Position numbers and translations under genes: made by a program. The notes beneath the pieces are model-generated. The model was not told the origin of the DNA and did no database searches. It worked only from the letters and a program-made list of their open reading frames with translations. From Bacillota bacterium (GTDB taxonomy: Bacteria; Bacillota; Limnochordia; DTU080), in contig DULU01000084.1 of assembly GCA_012840225.1 (NCBI GenBank), positions 1-49,261 of the forward strand: a stretch of 49,261 nt of DNA. Reading direction: 5' to 3'. Positions 1-8,447 of this stretch are shown here, piece by piece (the first letter of the stretch is position 1; each line of letters starts with the position of its first letter).

Positions 1-60
1 ACCTACAGGCGGGAGGGAACGTGGAAGCTTCTCCACAAAGAGTCGCTGAGTTCAGATTAA
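1..60 (+). CDS. C-terminal end of a possible SnoaL/NTF2-like protein (partial)
   Basis: The first 19 codons of the window are open in frame 1 and end at a TAA (58-60). They encode a tail with the pattern Tyr-Arg-Arg-x-Gly-Thr-Trp-Lys-Leu-Leu-His. That pattern resembles the last strand of SnoaL-like (NTF2-fold) proteins, which often end in R-R-x-x-G-x-W-x-x-x-H. The start lies outside the window, so neither size nor function can be judged. It could also be a chance open frame. Confidence 0.35.
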   Translation, partial: TYRREGTWKLLHKESLSSD

Positions 61-163
61 AAAAGTATCATCGGGTCGTTCATTTTGTATCCAGGAAACA
101 AGTGTGACAATACGAAGGATTATCATGCAGTAAAAGACCACCGCAAATATGGAGGTAAAATAC

Positions 164-2491
164 ATGTCCTTGAAAGAGCTGGTCAAAAATTATGCCTATC
201 AGCTGGGTGCCGACCTCGTCGGTTTCGGCGGCATCGAGCGGTGTAAGCATGCGCCTTTGATGATGAGCCCTCAAGGTCTGTTCCCGGCGACCAAAACCAT
301 CATCGTCATGGGCATTCACCACCCCGATGCCTGTGTGGAACTCGGCGGGGAAAAACACCCGCAGATCCAGGGGCCCTACACCGTGCAAGGGCTGATGAAT
401 CACCGGCTTGATGAAATGTCCTACCGCATGGCTACTTTCCTGGAAGAGAAAGGTTTCGGCGCCGTACCCATAGTCTCCAGCAACATCTGGCGCTATAGGC
501 AATATAAAGAATTGCAGGCCGTATTCGCTCCGGACGTCAGCCACATTTATATGTCCGTGGTGGCCGGCTTGACCGAGATCGGTTTCAGCGGCATCGCCCT
601 TTCTCCCGAATTCGGCCCGCGCAATCGCTTTGTCACCGTCCTGACGGATGCCGAGATACCTGAAGACCCGCTCATCCCGCCCGGCACCATCTGCGATAAG
701 TGCCTCCTCTGCCAAAAACATTGCCCCACGCTGGCCTTAAGCAAGGAAATAGACGGGGAAAACGTTTTAAAGATCGATCCATATGAATATCGCTTCCCGA
801 GGAAAAACCTATGGCGCTGCGCCTGGGGAGAGCACTTTGACCTCGATGTCGGCATGGAATTGCCCGACAAAGTTGATGAAGAAGTGATCCTGGAAGCCTT
901 TAAGAAGCATAACCTGCGCGGCGGCGAGATGGGCCAGTGCCTGAAGTTTTGCCTACCCCCGGCCATCCGCACCTTCCAGAAGAGCTATTCCAGCTCTCCT
1001 GTGCGCCGCCTTCCGGCGACCTTGAACGAAGCCATTGCGCCGCGCTCCCTGGTCGACCGGCTCCTGGCCAAAGCCTTTGCCAAAGGAGCCACCGACATGA
1101 TCGTTTTCTCTGCCGAAGAACTGGCTGCTTTCGGTCTCTCCCTGGAAGAGGATCTGCCTGGCGCCAAAAGTGCCGTCACGGTCATATACTCCGCCTCAGC
1201 CGCCTCCGGCGGCCCAGCCGAAATAGGACAGTTGCACTTCGGGGCCAACTATCTCATCGACTCCATCTGTTTCGACATTACCAGAGGCCTCGAGGAGCTG
1301 GGCTTTAAATCGGTCATGACCATGCAGCGCAGTCTCACGGAAAAAATCCTCGCCACCCAGCTTAAGGAAGGCTCCCTGGCCGGGAGAAAGGTAGTCTCCG
1401 CCAATACGGTAATCACCCGCATGACGTTCGCCCCCCATAGGCGCGGCACCATTGCTATGCCGTCTCCGGCCGGAGAGGAAAAAGACGCTGCCAACCCCAC
1501 CTCCGGAAACCAGGCTGATCCAGCCGGTATCGCCGCCTCCGTGCAAAAGCTGGCGGAAGAGTTGGGAGCCGATCTCTTCGGCATCGCCTCCACCACCAGG
1601 TTTAAAGTTTTGGCCGAGCAGCTGAGACCCGTTTTTGATAATGACGAGTCCTTCGCCGCCATCGACAAAGCGCCGCGCAACAGGCCTTGGGATCCGGACG
1701 TCAGACCGGAGATGCGGATAGTGAAAACCCCCGAGGACTATATGCCGGAAGCTAAGAGCGTGATAGTTTTCGGTCTCCGTTTGCATCGCGAAGTCGTGCA
1801 TTGGGCGGTCCGCTCCCCGGCAGAAACCATCGGCCCATATGCCTTCCAGACATATATCACCAATTGGCTCGGCCAGTCCATCGGCGCCAGGCTGATACAG
1901 CACCTCGAGTCCTTGGGATATAAAGCGGTCATGGTGCAGGATCTGATGAACACTGCTTCCTTTGCCGCCAGTCCCAGAGGTCCGCAGCCCGATCTGCGCT
2001 CCAACCGCTTTGCCGCCTTGTGTGCCGGACTGGGCCGGATGGCGGTAAACGGCTTCGTGGTCACACCGCAATTCGGTATCAGGCAGCGTTTCCTGGCTAT
2101 CATCACCGATGCTCCCCTGGCGCCGTCCTCCCTGCCCTACCCCGACCAGGAAGAAGATCTGCGCTGCGCTTCCTGCCCGGACCGGCCCTGCATCACCACC
2201 TGCCCGGTCCAGGCGTTGAGCGATGAGGTAGTTACCTTGGAACTGGAAGGGCGCCAATTCAGTTTCCACCGGATCGACAGAAAAAAGTGCGACTGGGCCA
2301 AGCGCTATGCCCTGGTCGGTGAGAGCGGCTTCAAATACATGGGTTCCAATGTGGACATCCCGCCGGGAGAGGAAGTGACGGCCGAAAGCTTAGCCGCCGC
2401 TTTGCGCCAGCATCAGTTGACAGAGAAAAGACGTCCCATTGTGGCCGAACCCTGCGTCATCAACTGTCCCTACGGCAACTATGCTCTATAG
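164..2491 (+). CDS. Tandem QueG-like (epoxyqueuosine reductase-like) 4Fe-4S protein
   Basis: A 775-residue protein made of two copies of a QueG/reductive-dehalogenase-like unit; QueG itself is about half this length. The N half carries AGLTEIGFSGIALSPEFG near residues 134-151 and a CxxCxxCxxxCP cluster motif (Cys177, 180, 183, 187). The C half repeats both features as AGLGRMAVNGFVVTPQFG and CASCPDRPCITTCP. Each half ends with a further Cys pair (CLKFC; CVINCP), as expected for a second cluster. Known QueG uses cobalamin and two 4Fe-4S clusters. Whether this duplicated form acts on queuosine, a corrinoid protein or something else is not known. ATG at 164 is chosen because GGAGG lies 8 bases upstream; an ATG at 149 overlaps that site. 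No membrane segment or signal peptide is seen. Confidence 0.8.
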   Translation: MSLKELVKNYAYQLGADLVGFGGIERCKHAPLMMSPQGLFPATKTIIVMGIHHPDACVELGGEKHPQIQGPYTVQGLMNHRLDEMSYRMATFLEEKGFGAVPIVSSNIWRYRQYKELQAVFAPDVSHIYMSVVAGLTEIGFSGIALSPEFGPRNRFVTVLTDAEIPEDPLIPPGTICDKCLLCQKHCPTLALSKEIDGENVLKIDPYEYRFPRKNLWRCAWGEHFDLDVGMELPDKVDEEVILEAFKKHNLRGGEMGQCLKFCLPPAIRTFQKSYSSSPVRRLPATLNEAIAPRSLVDRLLAKAFAKGATDMIVFSAEELAAFGLSLEEDLPGAKSAVTVIYSASAASGGPAEIGQLHFGANYLIDSICFDITRGLEELGFKSVMTMQRSLTEKILATQLKEGSLAGRKVVSANTVITRMTFAPHRRGTIAMPSPAGEEKDAANPTSGNQADPAGIAASVQKLAEELGADLFGIASTTRFKVLAEQLRPVFDNDESFAAIDKAPRNRPWDPDVRPEMRIVKTPEDYMPEAKSVIVFGLRLHREVVHWAVRSPAETIGPYAFQTYITNWLGQSIGARLIQHLESLGYKAVMVQDLMNTASFAASPRGPQPDLRSNRFAALCAGLGRMAVNGFVVTPQFGIRQRFLAIITDAPLAPSSLPYPDQEEDLRCASCPDRPCITTCPVQALSDEVVTLELEGRQFSFHRIDRKKCDWAKRYALVGESGFKYMGSNVDIPPGEEVTAESLAAALRQHQLTEKRRPIVAEPCVINCPYGNYAL

Positions 2492-2537
2492 CATATAGCA
2501 GCAAAGCCGGAAAAGAAAACGGGCTAAGGGAGGTGAT

Positions 2538-2579
2538 ATGAATGACCTAAAAAAGCACCGGTTTTCAATAAGTAAATAA
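2538..2579 (+). other. Orphan 13-codon reading frame behind a strong ribosome binding site
   Basis: AAGGGAGGTGAT is followed at once by an ATG (2538) and a 13-codon frame ending in TAA, encoding a short basic peptide (MNDLKKHRFSISK). It lies between the QueG-like gene and a binding-protein pseudogene. It may be the surviving 5' end of a deleted gene or a leader peptide; chance cannot be excluded. Confidence 0.25.
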
Positions 2580-2634
2580 GAGCGACAATAAGAGGGGCAT
2601 GATCATCGTTCACTTAATTAACGGGGGTGATAAT

Positions 2635-3916
2635 ATGAAGAGTGGTTTATTCTCCGGTAAGTAGTCATTGTATCGCACATTATTGACCATAATTGCGATC
2701 ATTCTGTTTGCATCGACCACGTTTGTCTGGACCGCCTTCTCCAAAACGGTGGAACTGCACTGGATGATAAATCGCCAGGCCTCGGAATTAGTCTTCTGGC
2801 AGGAGATGGTGGATCGTTTTGAAGCCCAGAACCCGGATATAAAAATCAAAATGGAGAATGTGATCAGCGGGTTTACAGCCAAGTTGCGCACCATGGAAGC
2901 CGCAGGTGTTCCTCCGGACATAGTACGGGGCGAAACCGACTGGATGCATGAATTTGCTCTGACCAACAGTTTCCTTGATTTGAATCCATATATCGAGCGC
3001 GATAAAAATGAACTGCAGCTGAGTGATTTTCCGGGTCCTGTCTTTGATGCTTTCACCTGGAAAGGCACCCGTTTCGCCATGCCGGTAGTCATGTCCAGCC
3101 TGGTATATAATTACAACACGGCCATGTATGACCAGGCCGGACTAAGTGCGCCGAAAGAAGACTGGACTTGAGAAGACCTCCTGATCAATTCCACCCGCCT
3201 GACGCGCTACAATGCCGACGGCTCGGTGGCAGTATATGGCCTTGAGTTATCGCCCTCTTCCATGTTACACGACCCGCTGGCCTTCATTAGGCAAAACGGA
3301 GCCGATTATTTCACATCCGACTTTAAAACACTCACCATGGACAATCCGGAAACTGTCGAAGCCCTTGAATTTCTCCGCATTATGCTGCTCGAAGCAAAGT
3401 GGCCTCCACGGCCGGCACGTTCACCAGCATGTTAAGTGCGGCAGATTTTATCGGTCCCTGGAGCCGCGGGCGCTTTAATGAGATCAAAGATCTTGATTGG
3501 GATATCGCCCCGCTGCCGAAGAAGAAGCTCGCCACTTCGCCTATTTATATCGGTGGCATGGCTATTTTTGCCGGCACCAAGCATCCTGAGGAAGCCTGGA
3601 GATTTGTGAAATACCTCACCAGCAGGGAAGCACAACAGATCTGGCGCGGAACGGACAGTCTTGCCCCGCCAGGATTCCTGTAGCTATGAGTGAAGCTTTT
3701 CGCCAGGCCGGACCGCCTGCCAATGTACAGTATTATCTGAACGGCATATTGTCGGGATGGCCCGTACCGGCATTTCCAGGCAACACTACAGTGTTGAGCG
3801 CGATAGCCAATATGGTCAACCCGATATGGTCCGGCACTTTATCGCCTGCCTTGGCGATTGCACAAGGTAAACAAGCGGTTCAGGCTGTATTAGATGAATA
3901 TGTCGCTAAATGGTGA
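2635..3916 (+). pseudogene. Broken ABC-transporter solute-binding protein (sugar type)
   Basis: The reading frame begins at ATG 2635 behind a GGGGGTGAT ribosome site and encodes a family-1 extracellular solute-binding protein. It has a signal/membrane segment, WMINRQASELVFWQEMVDRF, MPVVMSSLVYNYNTAMYD, and the typical C-terminal HPEEAWRFVKYLTSREAQQ. At least four lesions are visible. A TAG lies at codon 10 (2662-2664). A TGA at 3169-3171 sits where a Trp codon is expected (DWT-stop-EDLL). A frame change occurs near 3400, probably with loss of some sequence, and another near 3665, after which the frame resumes as RIPVAMSEAFRQAG. A TTG at 2668 could restart after the first stop but the later lesions remain. 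No permease genes follow. In life it would have delivered a carbohydrate to a membrane permease. Confidence 0.85.
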
Positions 3917-3935
3917 ATGGAAAAATGAACGTCTG

Positions 3936-3986
3936 GGGTGGGATGGAAATAAGCCGATCATTTGGAGGTTATTCTCCATCCCGCCC
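3936..3986. promoter_or_regulatory. 12-bp inverted repeat between the pseudogene and the PocR/AraC gene
   Basis: Arms GGGTGGGATGGA (3936-3947) and TCCATCCCGCCC (3975-3986) pair over 12 bp with one G-U, and the ATAA/TTAT just inside can extend the stem. No T-run follows on either side, so a classical intrinsic terminator is doubtful. It may end transcription of the decayed gene or act as an operator for the regulator that starts 28 bases on. Confidence 0.45.
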
Positions 3987-4013
3987 GGATTTGCTTCCGC
4001 AGGGTGAAGGGCA

Positions 4014-4934
4014 ATGCCGGAGCAAATGAGCATGAGCCAGCAGCATGAAGACCAAAAGCGCATCAACCGCTTCAGGGAGGTTCTCGAAGCCGTATCCCGC
4101 ATCTCCGGGATCGGCATTTGCATATATGACCTGAACAAGGTCCTGGAAAAGCAATATGGCCAGGTGGTGAAGGAATACCACGGGCACAAGTGCCGCTACT
4201 GCACGATCATCCGCGAGCTGCCCGGCGTCTTCCCCTTTTGCCTGGCGAGCGATGTGGAAAAAGCCGTGGCGCTGGCCATGGAATATAAGCAGCCGTTCTA
4301 TCACACCTGCCACGCCGGCTTAACAGAAATAATAATCCCTGTATTTCGCAATAAGGAATTGACTGCAGTAGTATTTTGCGGCCAGTGCCGGTTGGCGAAA
4401 GAGACCAACTGGGAGGTGATAGCCCCTCACCTGGCCACTTACACCACAGACATTCAGGAGCTGAAGGAAGCTTTCGAGGAATTACCGGTTCTGGACCGCA
4501 CCCATCTGTCGTCCGCCTCTTTGATCATAGACATTTCCCTGAAACACCTGGTGGAGCAAACCACTACCACCGATCTCTTCGAACTGCTCGATGCCCCAAC
4601 CGATACTTTCTCCACCGCCATGAAGTATATCGAGAAGCATTATCACGAAGCCATCGGGGTTCATGATGTGGCCAGGCATGTCCACCTACACCCGGCCTAC
4701 CTTACCCGCCTTTTCAAAAAGGAGACAGGGCACGGCGTAATGCATCACATCACCCGCATCCGCATGCTTAAGGCCAGGGATTTTCTGGTGAATACCACGA
4801 TCCCAATTCAAAGCCTGGCCACGAACCTCGGCTACACGCACTGCAACTACTTTGCCCGCCTTTTCCGCAGACATTATGGCATGTCGCCGTCGGAATACCG
4901 GAGAATCTACACCATACCCAGAAAACCAAAATAA
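4014..4934 (+). CDS. AraC-family regulator with PocR sensory domain
   Basis: 306 residues. The N-terminal part (about 20-175) matches the PocR ligand-binding domain: SRISGIGICIYD, a Cys pair in HKCRYC, then FYHTCHAGLTEIIIPVF and VVFCGQCRL. The C-terminal 100 residues form the paired helix-turn-helix of AraC proteins (VARHVHLHPAYLTRLFKKE and a terminal YFARLFRRHYGMSPSEYRR). Family members sense small metabolites (PocR itself senses propanediol) and activate nearby catabolic or transport genes. Here both flanking gene sets are pseudogenes, so its original local targets may be gone. Start: ATG 4014 follows AGGGTGAAGGGCA; a second in-frame ATG at 4026 is possible. It is intact while its neighbours are decayed, which suggests it still has targets elsewhere or that decay is recent. 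Confidence 0.9.
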   Translation: MPEQMSMSQQHEDQKRINRFREVLEAVSRISGIGICIYDLNKVLEKQYGQVVKEYHGHKCRYCTIIRELPGVFPFCLASDVEKAVALAMEYKQPFYHTCHAGLTEIIIPVFRNKELTAVVFCGQCRLAKETNWEVIAPHLATYTTDIQELKEAFEELPVLDRTHLSSASLIIDISLKHLVEQTTTTDLFELLDAPTDTFSTAMKYIEKHYHEAIGVHDVARHVHLHPAYLTRLFKKETGHGVMHHITRIRMLKARDFLVNTTIPIQSLATNLGYTHCNYFARLFRRHYGMSPSEYRRIYTIPRKPK

Positions 4935-5069
4935 AAAAGCCGACTGCTGCCGGCATTTGGAGACAATATACACTCTGTTGCGGGAAGCAACATTCTTGTA
5001 TATACAAGACCACGTAAACGCCCGACAGTCAAGAGAAATTGCGAAAAATGGTGAACGGCGGTCCGTTCA

Positions 5070-5480
5070 TTGCCTCAGATCGAACTGCGGGGCATATGCA
5101 AAAACAACACGGTTTCCATCAGACCGGAAGGACGGGCCGGGTTGCTGCGCGGCGCTTTTGTGCGGCAAAAGAAGATCATCAAAGCCCTGGACCACATCTC
5201 CTTCAATATCGACGAGGGAGAATTGGTGGGCTATATCGGTCCCAACGGCGCCGGCAAATCAACCAAGGTCAAAATCATGAGCGGCATCCTCACCCCCGAC
5301 GCCGGAAGCTGCCGCATCATGAATCGCATCCCCTGGAAAGAGCGGGTGGCACACGTCTCGGAGATCGGCGTGGTCTTCGGCCAGCGCTCGCAGCAGCACC
5401 TGCCTTTGCTGGATATCGTCATTGAAGAGCAGGAGATCGACGAGATCATTGCTGCCATGTACCAGGAGATGCATATATGA
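5070..5480 (+). pseudogene. ABC-2 exporter ATPase remnant with its core deleted
   Basis: The first 110 codons match ATPases of the ABC-2 export type (COG4586-like), with Walker A GPNGAGKST and the Q-loop region GVVFGQRSQ. The frame then jumps straight to IEEQEIDEIIAAMYQEM, which is the normal extreme C-terminus. The signature motif, Walker B and H-loop are missing: about 140 codons of sequence against more than 300 in the family. The only start available is a TTG (5070) with no good ribosome site. The product could not hydrolyse ATP in the usual way. The gene ends overlapping the permease remnant (ATATGAG), as in an intact operon. Confidence 0.8.
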
Positions 5481-6289
5481 GCATAATCGCATATAGGAGC
5501 ATGATCCGCCGGCAGCAGATCAAAGCTAACGCCCGGGCCTCGTTTTCCCTCTTTCGCATCAAGTCGGCTGAAGGGTTTCAATACCGGCTGGCCTTTATGG
5601 CCGGCGCTTCGACCAGCATATTGTGGGGCCTGATAGAGATCGCCGTCTTAACCGCTTTCTACCATTATGCCGAAAACCGGGATGCCGGTATCACCGCCGG
5701 CCTGACCCTCAGGCAGGTGGTCACCTACGCCTGGCTGGTGCAGATGCTTTTTATCATGCAGCCCATGAACATCGACCGGGATATCTACAACCTCATCACC
5801 AGCGGAAATGTGGGCATTGAACCTGCGCATGCATCTTCTCACCGGCTTTCAGTATAAAGGCTGGCCGATCATGATGCTGCAGATGCTCTTGGTATGCCTC
5901 ACCGACCCCATCGGTTTGGCGGAGACTTTTTGCCGGGGGTTCGATTACTTCCCCTGGCGCATGATCCGCACCGGGGAATTCGACCGCGTTCTCCTGCGGC
6001 CGCACTCCCTCGTGGTGCAGGTGGCCGCCTCCTACTTCCATATTCATAGATTATCGCGGGTGCTGGCCGGCATGGGGGCGATCATCTGGTGCCTTTTTTA
6101 GCTCGAGGCAGAGGTAACGCTCCTGAATGCGCTGATTCTCGTGCTGGCCCTGGCCGGAGGCTGCCTGGTATACTCCGGGGTCTTCGTCTTCACCTCCGGT
6201 TGGCTTTCTTCACCATCCAGAGCCTCGACTGGATCTATATAGGCTGGAGAGCACAGCATCTGCCGCCATATGCAGTCGGCTACAATTAG
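5477..6289 (+). pseudogene. Two ABC-2 permease genes fused by deletion and frameshifted
   Basis: The 5' part (5477-5815) encodes the N-terminus of the first ABC-2 permease (COG4587-like), through DRDIYNLITSGNVGIE. Around 5810-5850 the sequence passes, with a frame change, into the middle of the second permease (COG3694-like): GLAETFCRGFDYFPWRMIR and GEFDRVLLRPHSL. The C-terminus of the first and the N-terminus of the second are lost. A TAG at 6099-6101 interrupts the second part, the frame shifts again near 6195 (FVFTSG to LAFFTIQSLDWIYI), and the true C-terminus is absent. With the ATPase remnant upstream this is a dead exporter operon; its substrate cannot be inferred. Confidence 0.8.
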
Positions 6290-6292
6290 CAC

Positions 6293-8377
6293 TTAGGTCT
6301 TCTCCCGCACCTCTCTGACAAACAGCTCCGCCAGGAAGGGGTCGAACTGGCTGCCGGCGCCCCGCTCGATTTCCGCCAGGGCTTCCTCCCTGCTCACGGC
6401 TGGTTTGTAGAAGCGGCCCCTGGTCATGGCATCATAGGCATCGGCCAGGGCGAGAATGCGGGCAGATAAACTGATGTCCTCCTCCTTGATCCCCCTGGGG
6501 TAGCCGCTGCCGTCCCACCGTTCATGATGGTCGTATACATATTGCGCCAGCGGCGCCAGGTTGGGAAAGCCCAAGAGCAGGCGGTAGCCTGCCTCGGCAT
6601 GCTTTTGCATCAGAGCCCGTTCTTCAGGGGAAAGTGATCCGGGCTTGTTCAGTATCTCGGGGGCTATGGAGAGGTTTCCGATGTCATGCCAGTCGGCGAG
6701 GAGCATCAGTCTTTCGATGGCGTTTTTGGACAGGTTGAGGGCCCTTCCCATGAGGAACACCAGCTGCCGCAGGTGAGCGAAATGAGCTTCATTTTCCACG
6801 CCTCCCGCTTCCAGCAGCCTGTTGCGCAGGAACGCCTGCATCTCCGCATGGACCAGTTGGGCGGACTGCAGCTTATGCTCATACATAAGCGTCTCCGCCT
6901 CTTTCATCAAGAATAAAATGTCCTGATTCATCTCTCTCTTGGTGGCAAAGCCCACCGCCATATAGACCTTGATGGGAACATCCGCACCGGCATCGCAGGC
7001 CTTCTTGATGCGCTCGACGATATGCACGGCGTCCTCCCCGGTGGTGCGCGGCAAAAGGATCACAAACTCGTCCCCGCCCCAGCGGACGATAATATCACTC
7101 TGGCGGCAGGAGGCGGTCAGGATGCGGGCCGCCGCCACCAGCAGTTGGTCGCCCGCCCGGTGGCCGAAGACATCGTTCACCAGCTTCAGCCCGTTGACAT
7201 CGCACATGATCAAGGTCAGCGGCAGGTTTTCGGGCACATCCAGCTTTTTGCTCACCTCATCAAAGTAGGTGCGATTATACAGCCCGGTTAAAATGTCGTG
7301 ATAGCTCAGATTACTGATCCTGTCGAGGTAGCTTTTCTCCTCCGAAATGTCGCGCATGATGGCCAGACGGCTATTGGTCTTGTTTAGCTTGCTTCTCAAG
7401 GGGATGCTTTTCACCTGCACCCATACCGGCCGCCCCATGTCGATGGCCACCTCGGTGGGAGTGTCGCTGCAGAGCACGGCCTCAAAGAGAGAAGGATATT
7501 TGAGCATCACATCGCCAAGCGAGGTTCCGGCCGGATTACCCTTGATGGAAAACATTTTCACCGCTGCCGGGTTGGCATCGATGATCCGTCCCTGCCCGTC
7601 AAACAGAATAATGGCATCCGGCAGTTGCTCAAACAGCACTTCCCGGCCGATGGGCACCAAATCCAGCAACCGGTGGCGATAGATGGCCCAAGCCACCCCC
7701 AGGCAGGACAAGGAAATGGCGAGCGGGGTGGGATCGTTGAAGGCCAACACATCATGAGGGGTGAAGGCATATATCATGTTTACGCTCATAGCCAGGGCAT
7801 AGCTGGCCAGTATAATCCAGGCCTGGTTGTTATACGGTTTCGGCCATTTCAGAGCGGCATTCAGCAGAGTAGCTATGCCGGCTAAAAGCAGTATGTAAGC
7901 ATATATCAAATATAAATACCACCATAGCCCATGGTGATAAACTCCCTGCAGACCCAGGATGGTCTCCTGGATGGAAATATGCGGCCAAAGCAGCCGATGG
8001 AGACTATTGGTGGCCGCCATGAACCAAGTGACGACAGGGAAGATAAAAAAAAGGATGAGGCGGCGGTTATCCTCCGTAAACCAGTGGCGCTGCTGAGTAT
8101 ATTTCCAGGTGAAAAGTAAAAAGAAGACGGGTACCAAAGTGACGCCGGGATAACTGATAACGCTCCAGAATATTTTGGCATTCAGGGTTCCGGCAATTGA
8201 TTCCAAAGCGGCGGCGGCCGACCACCAGCCGGCAGCCACCAGCAAATAGAAGAACTCCCTCCCACCCGGGGCAGACCGCCGCCTGTAAATGAAGGCGGCC
8301 AAGATGGAACAGAGAGCGGCTGCGGCAATACAGGCTGTTATATAACCCACTTGCATATATGGCAGCACGCTCTCCAT
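6293..8377 (-). CDS. 7TM-PAS-GGDEF-HD-GYP cyclic-di-GMP enzyme
   Basis: 694 residues. Seven hydrophobic segments (about 9-31, 42-62, 69-88, 106-124, 150-172, 185-205, 217-235) resemble the histidine-kinase 7TM sensor domain. A PAS domain follows (about 245-350), then a diguanylate cyclase with an intact WGGDEF and a canonical RxxD inhibitory site five residues before it (RQSD-x5-GGDEF). The C-terminus is an HD-GYP phosphodiesterase, with HDIGN in place of the usual HDIGK and an intact HHERWDGSGYP. The protein could both make and break cyclic di-GMP at the membrane. Lying beside flagellar genes it is a plausible motility or surface-attachment regulator, but this is inference. Start: ATG 8377, with GAGGTGA close upstream. 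Confidence 0.92.
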   Translation of the reverse strand: MESVLPYMQVGYITACIAAAALCSILAAFIYRRRSAPGGREFFYLLVAAGWWSAAAALESIAGTLNAKIFWSVISYPGVTLVPVFFLLFTWKYTQQRHWFTEDNRRLILFFIFPVVTWFMAATNSLHRLLWPHISIQETILGLQGVYHHGLWWYLYLIYAYILLLAGIATLLNAALKWPKPYNNQAWIILASYALAMSVNMIYAFTPHDVLAFNDPTPLAISLSCLGVAWAIYRHRLLDLVPIGREVLFEQLPDAIILFDGQGRIIDANPAAVKMFSIKGNPAGTSLGDVMLKYPSLFEAVLCSDTPTEVAIDMGRPVWVQVKSIPLRSKLNKTNSRLAIMRDISEEKSYLDRISNLSYHDILTGLYNRTYFDEVSKKLDVPENLPLTLIMCDVNGLKLVNDVFGHRAGDQLLVAAARILTASCRQSDIIVRWGGDEFVILLPRTTGEDAVHIVERIKKACDAGADVPIKVYMAVGFATKREMNQDILFLMKEAETLMYEHKLQSAQLVHAEMQAFLRNRLLEAGGVENEAHFAHLRQLVFLMGRALNLSKNAIERLMLLADWHDIGNLSIAPEILNKPGSLSPEERALMQKHAEAGYRLLLGFPNLAPLAQYVYDHHERWDGSGYPRGIKEEDISLSARILALADAYDAMTRGRFYKPAVSREEALAEIERGAGSQFDPFLAELFVREVREKT

Positions 8378-8447
8378 TCACCTCGCAGTTGACTGTCGGT
8401 GCCAAGCTCAGCTCAAGAGGAAGCCGGAATTTTTCTTTTTTCTTCTA

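Noticed and set aside
3169-3171. TGA read as Trp (alternative genetic code or recoding)
   Set aside because: Other genes in the window use TGA as a stop and TGG for Trp, and the same gene has three more lesions.
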